Source of the DNA: Streptomyces morookaense | Lineage (GTDB): Bacteria; Actinomycetota; Actinomycetes; Streptomycetales; Streptomycetaceae | Length of the DNA stretch: 64,000 nucleotides | Reading direction: 5' to 3' | Assembly (NCBI RefSeq): GCF_013030945.1 | Contig: NZ_JABBXF010000044.1 | Coordinates: 49,919-113,918, forward strand | Shown here: piece after piece, positions 8,432 to 16,267 of the stretch | Numbering within the stretch: position 1 is the first letter of the stretch | Layout of the letters: the number at the start of each line of letters is the position of its first letter | Translations under genes and position numbers: made by a program | The notes under the pieces: model-generated | What the model saw: only the letters and a program-made list of their open reading frames with translations | The model's database searches: none | Told to the model about the DNA's origin: nothing

Positions 8432-9961
8432 ATGAGTGTGTCGCGCGACCAGCTGGTCGGCCTCGATTCGTCCGAGTTCCTCGACAACTTCCGGCGCAAT
8501 ATCGAGGAGTTCGACAGCGCCCGGCTGCCGCAGGAGCCGTTGTCCAAGGAAAGCCTGCAGAAGCTGGTCGACCTGGGCCTCTATCTGCCGGCCATCCCGC
8601 GCTCGTACGGCGGCCGGGAGAGCCACCGGGAGATGTGCGAGATCATCGAGATCATGTCCGAGCGCAATCTGCCGATGGGCATGTACACCATGATCGTGAC
8701 CGTGCTCTTCCTCCGCAACGTGGCGTCCAGCGGTGACGACGTGCTGAAGAAGGAGGTCTTCGACGACTTCCTCCACAACCCCGTCATCGGCGGTCTCGCC
8801 TTCACCGAGCCGAGCAGTGGTTCCAACCTCGCGCGCATGCAGACCACTTACCACGACGACGGTGACACCTACCGGATCACCGGCACCAAGCACTGGCAGG
8901 CGTTCAGCGAGCAGGCGGACTGGTGGATCGTCTGCGCCAAGCATCCGGAGCGCAAGGAATTCGCGTACTTCGCCCACAAGCGGTCGGACGGCGGGTTCGT
9001 GACCACCGAGGTCTACGACAGTCTGGGGCTGAAGAACCTCGGATACGGACTGAACACCCTCGACCTGCGCGTGCCCCGCCACTACCGGCTCACCAAGACC
9101 CGCGAGAGCCTGGGCGACGCCGCCGAGATCCTGTGCGGGTCCCGGTTCAGCAAGGCCGCCATGGGCAGCGGATTTCTGCGCCGGCTGAGCACGGAAGCGC
9201 TGCGTCACGTCACCACGAGGGCCATCGGCGACGGCACCCTGCACGACATCGACTACGTCCGGTACAAGGTCGACCGCATCAAGCAGAACTACGTCGTATG
9301 CAATGCGCTGTACCGGCAGCTGATGCTGGCGGAGGACTACTACACGGACCTGGAAAACAGCATGTTCGCCTCCCTGGCGACCAAGGTGCTCGCCTCCGAG
9401 CTCATGCTGGAATCCGCCATCGACTACCAGCAGTTGTGCGGCGGCGAGGGATACCGCAAGGACGCGCCGGACAACATCGCCGCCTGCGCCCTCCTCGACG
9501 CGCGCGTCTACACCGTCTTCGACGGCACGAACGACCTGCTGTGCCAGCACCTGGCGAACCTGTTCCTGCGCCAGTTCCGGCAGTCCGGCCTCCGGTCGCC
9601 GCTCGAGTACGTCGGCCGGTTCGGCTACCTGGAAGATGCGTTCTTCCACATCACCGACATCAACCTCAGCCACATCATCGACGCGCCGTCCCAGGACAAG
9701 ACCGTGATCCTGGGCCGCATCCTCTCCCGGATATACGGAATCGGCATGCTGGAGAAGGCGTCCCGGTCGGCCGCGCCCAACACACGGCTCGCCGTGGACG
9801 AGGCCGACTTCCCCAAGGCGATCGCCGTGCTGAAGAACGAGATCATCTCCCTCGTCAACGAATACGAGTTGGCGGGGAAGCTTGCCGGTGCCCCGTGCAC
9901 GCCGGCTGCCGATGCCCGAGCCGGCGCGGTGGCAGACGCCAAGGCCGGCGTGCGCCAGTGA
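8432..9961 (+). CDS. Acyl-CoA dehydrogenase-family flavoprotein with Asp at the usual catalytic Glu
   Basis: About 509 residues from ATG 8432 (GATTGGA some 9 nt upstream; ATG 8423 is the alternative). The FAD/substrate core is clear: GGLAFTEPSSGSNLARM, then YRITGTKHWQAFSEQADWWI, and a C-terminal helical domain with YQQLCGGEGYRKD. In typical acyl-CoA dehydrogenases the catalytic base is Glu in a (Y/F)EGTNxI motif; here it reads YTVFDGTNDLL, so Glu is replaced by Asp. The protein is also about 120 residues longer than the classical 380-residue enzymes. Its stop overlaps the next start by 4 nt (GTGA), implying co-translation with the exporter. Confidence 0.85.
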   Translation: MSVSRDQLVGLDSSEFLDNFRRNIEEFDSARLPQEPLSKESLQKLVDLGLYLPAIPRSYGGRESHREMCEIIEIMSERNLPMGMYTMIVTVLFLRNVASSGDDVLKKEVFDDFLHNPVIGGLAFTEPSSGSNLARMQTTYHDDGDTYRITGTKHWQAFSEQADWWIVCAKHPERKEFAYFAHKRSDGGFVTTEVYDSLGLKNLGYGLNTLDLRVPRHYRLTKTRESLGDAAEILCGSRFSKAAMGSGFLRRLSTEALRHVTTRAIGDGTLHDIDYVRYKVDRIKQNYVVCNALYRQLMLAEDYYTDLENSMFASLATKVLASELMLESAIDYQQLCGGEGYRKDAPDNIAACALLDARVYTVFDGTNDLLCQHLANLFLRQFRQSGLRSPLEYVGRFGYLEDAFFHITDINLSHIIDAPSQDKTVILGRILSRIYGIGMLEKASRSAAPNTRLAVDEADFPKAIAVLKNEIISLVNEYELAGKLAGAPCTPAADARAGAVADAKAGVRQ

Positions 9962-10908
9962 CCGGCGGAAACAAGAACCTCAGGGTTTCGCTGATCGTGT
10001 TGGTGTTCGTCACCATCTACGGATCAGGCTTTGTGGGCGGCCGGTACGGCCTGCCCTATGCGGAACCTCTCTACTATCTGGCGATCCGGTTCGGCGCGAC
10101 CGCAGTCATCCTGTTCGCCCTCATCATGTGCCTGAGGGTCGCCTGGCCGCGGTCCGGCTATCTCCACCTCGTCGTCAGCGGCATCCTGCTGCAAGGCGTG
10201 TTCTCCGTCGGGGTGTTCTACGCGCTGTACCGCGGCATGACGCCCGCGGTCTCGGCACTGATCATCGCCCTGCAGCCCATTCTGGTGTGGCTGATGGTCT
10301 CCGTCGTGACCGCGAGAAAGGTCCGGCTGATGTCGGTCCTGGCCCTCATCGGCGGGGTGGTCGGTGTCGCCATCACGGTGTACCGGGGCCTGGAGTCGTC
10401 GTCCGGACTCACCCCGACCAATGTCGCCTTCGGATTTCTCGGTCTGCTGGGGCTTTCCACCGGGCAGTTCTACTTCCAGATGAAGAACCCCGGCGCCCAC
10501 CCGCTCGTCAACGGATGCGTCCAGTCCGGCTCGTCGGCCGTCGTCATGCTCGTCGGCGCGCTGATCTTCGAAAAGGGCGTCATCCGGTGGACACCGCAGT
10601 TCCTGCTGTCGGAACTGTGGATGTCGGTCGGGGTGTCGATCGGTGCGCTCAGCCTGCTGTTCGTCCTGATGCGCTCGGAGAGCGCGGACCGGGTGGCGTC
10701 GTACTTCTACGGGGTGCCGATCGCCGCAGGGCTGATCGCCTGGCCCGTACTGGGCCAGCGCCCGACCGTGTCGGAGATCGTCGGGTTCGCGGTGATCGTG
10801 GTCTCGATCATCGTCTTCAACCGGAGCAGCCGGTCGTCCGGTGCCGAGGAGGTTCCGGCGGCGGCGCCGGTCGGCGACAATTCCGTGCCGGTGGCCGAGC
10901 GTTCCTGA
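9958..10908 (+). CDS. EamA/DMT-family transporter
   Basis: 316 residues from GTG 9958, whose first bases overlap the dehydrogenase stop. Ten hydrophobic segments alternate with short charged loops in two homologous halves (first half from VSLIVLVFVTIYGSGFVGGRYG, second from FGFLGLLGLSTGQFYFQM), the EamA duplication typical of drug/metabolite exporters of the inner membrane. It probably exports the product of the thioesterase-dehydrogenase pair. The operon closes with a 21-bp terminator. Confidence 0.88.
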   Translation: MTGGNKNLRVSLIVLVFVTIYGSGFVGGRYGLPYAEPLYYLAIRFGATAVILFALIMCLRVAWPRSGYLHLVVSGILLQGVFSVGVFYALYRGMTPAVSALIIALQPILVWLMVSVVTARKVRLMSVLALIGGVVGVAITVYRGLESSSGLTPTNVAFGFLGLLGLSTGQFYFQMKNPGAHPLVNGCVQSGSSAVVMLVGALIFEKGVIRWTPQFLLSELWMSVGVSIGALSLLFVLMRSESADRVASYFYGVPIAAGLIAWPVLGQRPTVSEIVGFAVIVVSIIVFNRSSRSSGAEEVPAAAPVGDNSVPVAERS

Positions 10909-10914
10909 GCGGAT

Positions 10915-10960
10915 CCGGCCGGGCCCGCCCCCACGACGGCGTGGGGGCGGGCCCGGCCGG
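10915..10960 (+). terminator. 21-bp perfect hairpin ending the acyl operon
   Basis: Arms 10915-10935 and 10940-10960 are perfectly complementary with loop ACGG, starting 7 bp after the exporter stop codon. Confidence 0.8.
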
Positions 10961-10978
10961 GTGCCTCCGGGCCGCTGT

Positions 10979-11218
10979 TCAGCGCCCGCCCGGATCGTCC
11001 CCTTCATCCGGGCCCGTACCATGACGGGATGCCCGGCGCTGTGCCAGGCGGGCCGCCAGACCGATGACGAGGGCGGCCACCACGTCCGCCACCACCTCGC
11101 GTGAGCCGGACAACTGCCCATGGAGCGCGGTCGCGACGACGACCGCCGCGACGACCGCGCACCAGAAGTACAGCGTGCCGTTCGGCGGCTGCGTCCCGGT
11201 CTCCTGCGTCTGCTGCAC
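10979..11218 (-). CDS. Small two-helix membrane protein
   Basis: About 79 residues from GTG 11218 (GAGGTGG upstream; an in-frame TTG at 11224 adds two residues). The sequence has two hydrophobic stretches (LYFWCAVVAAVVVATAL and VVADVVAALVIGLAARL) and a hydrophilic C-terminal tail ending DPGGR. No family recognised. It is convergent with the EamA operon terminator. Codon use looks coding, but a short GC-rich frame can mislead. Confidence 0.5.
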   Translation of the reverse strand: MQQTQETGTQPPNGTLYFWCAVVAAVVVATALHGQLSGSREVVADVVAALVIGLAARLAQRRASRHGTGPDEGDDPGGR

Positions 11219-11255
11219 TACCAACCACCTCGGTGCGGTCCACGATGCGACGACG

Positions 11256-11435
11256 TCACGGCCGCGAGCACTGGCAATTCTTCATCCCGACGACCGCGCC
11301 GCCCAGCGCGCCGCCGAAGCCGCCGACACCGGCGCCGGCGACGCAGCCGGTCTCCAGGCCTGCGACGCAGCCGGCCACCCCGCCCGCGAGGGCGGTGTCC
11401 TGGCTCTGCTTGCCGACGCACTTGATCCAGTCCAT
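11256..11435 (-). CDS. Gly-rich cysteine-containing peptide (glycine-zipper, bacteriocin-like), possibly 5' truncated
   Basis: A frame from ATG 11435 reads MDWIKCVGKQSQDTALAGG and then a GxxxG-rich hydrophobic run with regularly placed cysteines (GCVAGLETGCVAGAG), ending MKNCQCSRP. Such glycine zippers occur in class II bacteriocins and small membrane peptides. There is no ribosome site before the ATG, and the sequence directly upstream is the broken end of a response-regulator remnant, so the true 5' end may have been lost. Function unknown. Confidence 0.4.
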   Translation of the reverse strand: MDWIKCVGKQSQDTALAGGVAGCVAGLETGCVAGAGVGGFGGALGGAVVGMKNCQCSRP

Positions 11436-11449
11436 GAAGCCGTAGGGCG

Positions 11450-11645
11450 GCCAGCACCTCCAGGCCGCCGACATCGGGCATGTTGACGTCCACCAGCGCC
11501 ACGTCCGGCCCGAACTCCCGGGCCGCTTGCAGCGCTTCCGCCCCGACGGCCACGGTCACCTCCATGCCCCGGCCGACTCCAGCATGCTCTTCAATCCCGC
11601 ACGCACCAAAGCGTCGTCGTCGACGACCAGCACACGGATCGACAA
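11450..11645 (-). pseudogene. Response-regulator receiver domain fragment (frameshifted, truncated)
   Basis: One frame gives IRVLVVDDDALVRAGLKSML, the classic start of an NarL/FixJ-type receiver with its acidic pocket; a second frame continues with GPDVALVDVNMPDVGGLEVLAAL, the phospho-acceptor Asp region. The frames meet at the ESAG segment near 11565. Everything after the fourth strand, including the HTH output domain, is missing, and no histidine kinase is adjacent. The fragment joins directly to the Gly-rich peptide sequence. Confidence 0.75.
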
Positions 11646-11679
11646 ACCGGAAAACCCCCTGGCTCGCTCGGAAAACGGG

Positions 11680-11710
11680 AAGGCCCGGGTCGGCGGACGA
11701 CCCGGGCCTT
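11680..11710. terminator. 12-bp hairpin upstream of the receiver fragment
   Basis: Arms 11680-11691 and 11699-11710 (AAGGCCCGGGTC and complement), 7-nt loop. It may insulate the remnant region from the acyltransferase gene. Confidence 0.5.
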
Positions 11711-11820
11711 GCCCGCAGAAGACCCTAGCGGATGACGTCCGCATATACGTGTGCCCCCCACCGACCATGGCCGAAGACGATCTGTCGCCGAGTGATCAAC
11801 CCCTGGCACTGTGCAGTCAC

Positions 11821-12822
11821 ATGACGATTGCCTACGTATTCGGCGGAATGCACAACGAGGGCTCGACCGCCGCCCCGATGTACGAGCGGTACGCCGCTGC
11901 CCGGTCCACGTACCGACAGGTCGAGGAGTGGACCGGGTACGACCCGGACCAGCTGCTGGGCCGCAGCGAGCCGCCGTTAGGCGCCCCCTCGCGGCGGGTG
12001 AAGGCCATCCGGCAGGCCGCGCAGGCACTCGCGGTGCACGACGTGCTGACCGAGCTCGGCGTGCGGCCCTCGGTGACGGGCGGGCTCAGCCTGGGGGCAC
12101 AGGTCGCCGCGTGCATCGCCGGAGCCGTCAGCCGCGAGGCGCTGTTCACGCTGTTCGCCCGGTCGTGGGACGAGCCGGGCAGACCCGGGGGAGAGGCAGC
12201 GGCAAGAGCGCAGGGTGTCGCCTTCGTCGGGATCCCGGTCGGGGAGGATCCGGACGGGGATGCATACGCGCCGGACCGGGTGGGCGGCTCGTACCGCGGG
12301 GTCGACCTCGGGCCGGTGGGGGACGGCACGATGAGATGCGTCATGTTCTCGGGATACCTGGACCAGTTGGAGCGGCTGGCGGAGTCGTTGCCACCCGGGC
12401 ACCAAGTCGCCAAGATCTCCGCCGAGTTGCCCGCGACGCATTCGCCGATCCAGCAGCACATCGGCGATGCGATGGCGGCCGAGATCGCGGGCATGGTCTT
12501 CACCGATCCGGACATTCCCGTCTGCTCGTGCCTGGAGACGCGCACGCTCACGACGGCCGGTGACGTACGCGACCTTTTCCTGCGCATCACCACGACGGGC
12601 GTGAGCGTCCCGAAGCTGCTGGACGGCCTGATGACGCACGGCCCGGGACTGGCAGTTGTGCTGGGCCCCTCGCAGTTCGACCGGTATCTGCGCTCGCGGG
12701 TGCCGGTGGCGCATGTCGAGAGACCGGGGCAGGTGGAGGGCGTGCTGCAGGGGGTGGGGGCGGCTCCGGCGGTTCGAAGGCTGCCGGCGCAGGGATCCGT
12801 AGCGGTCGTCCCAGGCGCCTGA
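11821..12822 (+). CDS. Stand-alone malonyl-CoA:ACP transacylase-like acyltransferase (TTA-containing)
   Basis: 333 residues from ATG 11821 (MTIAYVFGGMHNEGST); an upstream ATG at 11767 is possible, and neither has a good ribosome site. The nucleophile motif is GLSLG (FabD: GxSxG) in TGGLSLGAQVAACIAGA, and the catalytic His is in ATHSPIQQ, so an alpha/beta acyltransferase fold of the FabD/PKS-AT type is well supported. FabD's usual GQG loop is replaced by GGMHNEG, suggesting a specialised extender or starter rather than housekeeping FabD. Leu at 11977-11979 is TTA. The last codons run over an opposite-strand methyltransferase remnant, so the natural C-terminus may be altered. Confidence 0.75.
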   Translation: MTIAYVFGGMHNEGSTAAPMYERYAAARSTYRQVEEWTGYDPDQLLGRSEPPLGAPSRRVKAIRQAAQALAVHDVLTELGVRPSVTGGLSLGAQVAACIAGAVSREALFTLFARSWDEPGRPGGEAAARAQGVAFVGIPVGEDPDGDAYAPDRVGGSYRGVDLGPVGDGTMRCVMFSGYLDQLERLAESLPPGHQVAKISAELPATHSPIQQHIGDAMAAEIAGMVFTDPDIPVCSCLETRTLTTAGDVRDLFLRITTTGVSVPKLLDGLMTHGPGLAVVLGPSQFDRYLRSRVPVAHVERPGQVEGVLQGVGAAPAVRRLPAQGSVAVVPGA

Positions 12823-13244
12823 GGTGAGATCATGGTGAAGGTGGTCGGCGTACTGCTTCTGCAGAGCAGGTTCGACGGAGCTCCATGCCGAACACGTCTG
12901 GTGGGCCCCGGAGTCGAGAAGGCGCTCCGGGCGTCCGTAGCAGGCCTCGTTGAAGCCGTCGGTGCAGTCGAGGGGGATCGGTACCGGCTCCACCACCGAG
13001 CGGCCCCCGAGTGCCTCGGTGATGTCGCCGATCGCCGGGTACCGCCTGGCTTCGGTGTGTCCAGGATCAGCGGCGCGTAGGCGTACAGCCAGAAGTCGCG
13101 TACGCGGTCGGGGTCCCAGGTGAGGATGACGACGGGTCCGCGCGCCACGCGTCGCATCTCCCGCGGGCCGGCCTTGAGGTCGCTCCATTGATGCACGCTG
13201 AAGGTGGTCATGCCGGCATCGAAGGTGTCGTCGGCGAGCCGCAA
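12778..13244 (-). pseudogene. SAM methyltransferase fragment, 5' truncated and frameshifted
   Basis: The first frame reads LADDTFDAGMTTFSVHQW and REMRRVARGPVVILTWDPDR, the second half of a UbiE-like methyltransferase. Near 13055-13065 it shifts by one base into a frame with ARRYPAIGDITEALGG and EPVPIPLDCTDGFNEACYG, where homologues continue. The N-terminal SAM-binding glycine loop is absent. The tail overlaps the acyltransferase 3' end on the other strand by about 45 bp. Confidence 0.75.
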
Positions 13245-13497
13245 GTTCTCCGCTACGGCGTCAAGCGCAAGGCGCCGGGGCGCCTGTGCGGTTGCCGAAG
13301 GACCCTGAGCCCGAGCCGCGTCCTTGCGGTTCGGGCTCAGAGGCCTTCGGTGACTCCCCTAGAAGAAGCCCAGCTTCTGGCGTGTGCGGTGCTCGGCGAC
13401 AGCGGTGATGTGGCTGCCGACCAGTCGCGCCATTACGGCCGTACCGGCGGCCGCTCCGCACATCCGCCGTCCGTCAGCCCCGGTAGACGGCGCAGCG
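13245..13497. other. Spacer with terminator and a short KLGFF-ending frame
   Basis: It holds a strong hairpin (13295-13350) and a 24-codon minus-strand frame (13359-13433, MARLVGSH to QKLGFF). The last 20 bases of that frame, including its stop, are identical to the end of the aldehyde dehydrogenase gene at 17576. It could be a remnant 3' end of a second gene; no function can be assigned. Confidence 0.35.
13295..13350. terminator. Long bipartite hairpin
   Basis: CCGAAGG pairs with CCTTCGG at the base and CTGAGCCCGA with TCGGGCTCAG in the middle, capped by CCGC/GCGG; two small bulges. A strong intrinsic terminator-like structure just downstream (on the minus strand) of the KLGFF frame. Confidence 0.65.
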
Positions 13498-13902
13498 CTA
13501 GGCGTTGCTCCACCCGGCTGTGCTGGAATACGAGTCGAGCAGGTCCACCACGAAGACCAGGGTCGAGCCCGGCGGGATCAACGGCGAGGGCGACTGATTG
13601 CCGTAGCCGAGACGCGGGGGAACGATGATCTCGCGCCGACCGCCGACCTTCATCCCCCTCACCCCCCGGTCCCAGCCCTTGATGACCCTGCCACTGCCCA
13701 GGGCGAACTTGAACGGCCGGCCCCGGTCCCAGGAGGCATCAAACTCCTTCCCGGACTCGAAGGTCACCCCGACATAGTGGACCCTGACCACCATGCCCGG
13801 CTCCACCTCGGCCCCGTCCCCGACGATCAGGTCCCGGATGGTCAGCTCGGTAGGAGCGTCACCTTCCGGAACGTCGACCTCGGGCTTCGTCAGTTCACTC
13901 AT
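13498..13902 (-). CDS. FKBP-type peptidyl-prolyl cis-trans isomerase
   Basis: 134 residues from ATG 13902, with GAGG about 8 bases upstream. The sequence shows the single FKBP domain in order: VRVHYVGVTFESGKEFDASW, FALGSGRVIKGWDRGVRGMKVGGRR, IIVPPRLGYGNQ, IPPGSTLVFVVDLLD. This is the short cytoplasmic actinomycete FKBP of about 125 residues, with an extra Ser-rich tail (SYSSTAGWSNA). It catalyses prolyl isomerisation in protein folding. No operon partner. Confidence 0.93.
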   Translation of the reverse strand: MSELTKPEVDVPEGDAPTELTIRDLIVGDGAEVEPGMVVRVHYVGVTFESGKEFDASWDRGRPFKFALGSGRVIKGWDRGVRGMKVGGRREIIVPPRLGYGNQSPSPLIPPGSTLVFVVDLLDSYSSTAGWSNA

Positions 13903-14148
13903 GGCAGCCTCATCACTCTTCGTCGAAAGTCCCGCACGGACCAGCCGGGCGCGTGGGCACCCCGTGCAGCAGATGGTCACGCTACCGAGAGTGCCGATTC
14001 CCGGAGCACATCAGATCCAGTGGCCAGGCGTGATGATCTTTCGTGTAGCCGATGAACGCGACTCCGCACGCACGGTCAGGCGGCAGGGGGACGAGTTCGG
14101 CGTCGGGTGAACTGGGGCCAGGCGACAGTGAGTCGCCCGGTTGTCAGG

Positions 14149-14490
14149 TCAGGGTTCTGAGGTGGTGCCCTCGACGGGTAGTCCGTCGCGGGCCCGGTTG
14201 CGGCTCCAGGTGACGGCGTAGATGTCGGGCATGTCGTTCGTGTGGGTACGGCGGCTGCAGACGTAGTGGTGCGCGATGTAGCAGCAGCCGCCGGGGAGAG
14301 GTTCGCCTTCGGGTCCGGTGCTGGCCCATCCGCCTGGTGTCATCAGCCAGCGTTGTCCTTGAGGGACTTCGGCGCTGGGGAGTGGTTCAAGTTCGAGGAG
14401 GATCCAGCGGTCTTCTGGGGTTCGGCGGAGTTGCTGGGGCCAATCGCATTCGGGACAGGCGACGGTTCGCGTGGTCTTGTTTACCCCCAT
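14149..14490 (-). CDS. DUF6083-like small Cys-containing protein
   Basis: 113 residues starting MGVNKTTRTVACPECDW. The CPEC pair, a central LLELEPLPSAEVPQGQRW segment and a second Cys/His group (GGCCYIAHHYVCSRR) match the DUF6083 pattern I recall from Streptomyces, where four cysteines or histidines probably bind zinc. Role unknown. It stands alone in the decayed stretch but its reading frame is intact. Confidence 0.65.
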   Translation of the reverse strand: MGVNKTTRTVACPECDWPQQLRRTPEDRWILLELEPLPSAEVPQGQRWLMTPGGWASTGPEGEPLPGGCCYIAHHYVCSRRTHTNDMPDIYAVTWSRNRARDGLPVEGTTSEP

Positions 14491-14830
14491 TCCTCAGAGA
14501 TTGCCGCTTTGTGGTCCGCTTGGTCAGTGGCCAGGTCGGTCGTTTGTGCTGGTGGCGGGGGTGCGGGTGGGCTGCCGGTCGGCCAGGGCGTCGCCTCGTG
14601 TCCCGGTGGCAGGCAGGGCTGTTGGCTGGTGAGGCGGTCTTGCCCAAAGGTTTCGGTCTGCGCCCCCAGCTCGTCCGCATCTTCGCCGATACCAACAACG
14701 GCACCGTCCCCTCCCCATCGGCTCTCGCCGACGCCATGACCGTTCTGGAAGGAGTTGCCTCCACGATGCACGCAGGAGTTGACAGGGAACCGACTCGTAA
14801 CGACGCAGCCCCTGACCTGCTCCGTGCAGG
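14491..14830. other. Intergenic sequence without a recognisable gene
   Basis: About 340 bp. A plus-strand frame here has a plausible segment (LVRIFADTNNGTVPSPSALADAM) but no start, ribosome site or known family; it may be gene debris. A 9-bp hairpin at 14812-14834 marks the end of the next minus-strand gene. Confidence 0.35.
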
Positions 14831-14834
14831 TCAG
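14812..14834 (-). terminator. 9-bp hairpin over the stop codon of the 59-aa gene
   Basis: CTGACCTGC (14812-14820) pairs with GCAGGTCAG (14826-14834), loop TCCGT; it includes the TGA stop of the small membrane protein. Confidence 0.5.
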
Positions 14835-15010
14835 CCGTGGCGCTGGAACCAGTAGACGAACAGGCTCACCAGGCCGGTGCCCGTTCCGTAGCAGATGCCG
14901 CGCAGCATCAGCCCGATGGCAGCGCGCCGACGGGCGGCAGCCCACCGGAGCAGGCGGTTCGGCGTGCGGCAGAGCCGATGTGCGAAGCGGCGGAGGCGGC
15001 TGTCGTGCAT
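14831..15010 (-). CDS. Small basic membrane protein (59 aa)
   Basis: Starts MHDSRLRRFAHRLC from ATG 15010 with AAGGA eight bases upstream. The first 35 residues are strongly basic; the end is a single hydrophobic helix (IGLMLRGICYGTGTGLVSLFVYWF). It would insert with an Arg-rich cytoplasmic tail. No family recognised. Confidence 0.55.
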   Translation of the reverse strand: MHDSRLRRFAHRLCRTPNRLLRWAAARRRAAIGLMLRGICYGTGTGLVSLFVYWFQRHG

Positions 15011-15044
15011 GGAAGATGTCCTTGTCGTCGGGGGATGTCGCACG

Positions 15045-15100
15045 AGGAGCCCTGTGCAACCCTCGGCCTGGGAAACCGGGTTGCTCGCAATGGGGCTCCT
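15045..15100 (-). terminator. Two-step hairpin after the 15115 fragment
   Basis: AGGAGCCC (15045-15052) pairs with GGGCTCCT (15093-15100), and inside it GCAACCC with GGGTTGC. It lies immediately after the stop of the fragment at 15115 on the minus strand. Confidence 0.55.
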
Positions 15101-15114
15101 TGCTGCTGCTCTGG

Positions 15115-15550
15115 TCAGGGGCGTATGAAGTCCCTCAGCCGTTCGGCAAGCTGCCGGTCCGGGCGGCGGACGATGATGCAGTCGCCGGTGCCGTCATCCG
15201 CGAGCCGGTCGACCTCCCTTTCCAAAGTCTTCGTGGGGGCGGCAGCCTCGGATCCATGGGCATGCACGTAGCGGGCGACGAGCTCCATCCCCTCGATGAA
15301 GTCCTCGTCCAGCGAGACGTCCGTGTGGGTCGTGGAGTGTGTCACCTGGTGGCGCCAGTGGGTCGCCTCGCGGTCCTCGCCCAGGGAGAGATGGTGCAGG
15401 TACAGGCAGTAGCCGGCCGCACGGTGACCGGCACCGGCAGCCAACTGCCACCAGAACTGGGCGGACTCCGGATGTGTGGACACCAGGACACTCGGTCCGG
15501 ACGGCCGCCGCGGAACGGCGTCGTGTGTGCTCCGCCCGGAGCTGCCGAGG
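15115..15550 (-). pseudogene. C-terminal fragment of a conserved hypothetical protein
   Basis: The last 120 codons read like real coding sequence: HPESAQFWWQLAAGAGHRAA, CLYLHHLSLGEDREATHW, and the acidic end LEREVDRLADDGTGDC then RPDRQLAERLRDFIRP. This pattern is familiar from Streptomyces hypothetical proteins whose N-terminus is a regulatory or TPR-like region, but upstream of about 15550 the frame degenerates into Arg/Pro-rich sequence without homology or start. I treat it as a truncated gene; function unknown. Confidence 0.55.
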
Positions 15551-15645
15551 CGCCGGATCCAGGCGTGCTCGCGGCGGGGGCGCGGTGCCGCCTGCCGTGG
15601 CAGCGCCCTCCGCCGCTGGGCACGGCACCGCGCAGCAGGGCCGAA

Positions 15646-15897
15646 CGCGTTCGTGCGCTCCGACGGCATGCCCGCCGCCCTGGCCAGTGTCACGGACGGT
15701 AAGGGGCACACCCGTACGTACACCGCGGGCGTCGGCGTCGGCGTCACCGGCGCCAAGGTGCCCGCGAACTCCTCGACCTCGCTCTGCAGCACAAGGGCGA
15801 CTTCGAACCCGGCAAGGACTGGAAGTACAGCAACACCACTTCGTCGGCCCCTTGGGCCTGACCGGGCAGTCACTGGACCCGCAGCTCGTCGAGCGCC
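15646..15897 (+). pseudogene. Serine beta-lactamase-like / DD-carboxypeptidase remnant
   Basis: Three short stretches in different frames follow the order of a class C-type serine hydrolase: SDGMPAALASVTDGKGHTRT and the start of AGVG (N-terminal strand), then LLDLALQHKGDFEPG with DWKYSNT (the YSN catalytic motif), then LGLTGQSLDPQLVER just after it. The segment with the SxxK nucleophile has been deleted, and at least two frameshifts separate the parts. The order and motif make the identity secure although nothing functional remains. Confidence 0.75.
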
Positions 15898-15904
15898 CCC
15901 CACG

Positions 15905-16267
15905 GCGCCGTCCACCTGCTGCCCCCCCTCCTTACTCGCTCCGGCCGCGTACCAGTACGCCGAGGCGCTCCAGCGACGCGGCGCCGAAGTCGCCGTCCGC
16001 CCCGATGGCTCCCTGACCGTGCGCGCCGACCAGCTGGCTGCCTGCGAAGTGGACCTGCGCGACTGGACGGCCGACCGGCGTTTGCGCACCGGTCCTCGGG
16101 CACGCAGGCCGGCTCGGCATTGCCCGTCGGGAGCCAGGCCCCTTGCCGCCACCGGGGGTTGTCCCCCCTGGCCGTACGGGTGGTGCCGCCATGGTCGCGC
16201 CATGCCCGCCGGCCATACGTTTCATGAGGTCGAACCGCCCATCGAGCCATCGGAGAAGCCCTCGTGA
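15905..16267 (+). other. Open frame coupled to the desaturase, possible gene tail
   Basis: The frame contains AYQYAEALQRRGAEVAVRPD and LTVRADQLAACEVDLRDWTA, which look coding, and ends EVEPPIEPSEKPS with its TGA overlapping the desaturase GTG start (GTGA). Overlap of that kind usually reflects translational coupling of real genes. The 5' part merges into the serine hydrolase debris and no start can be chosen. No family recognised. Confidence 0.35.
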
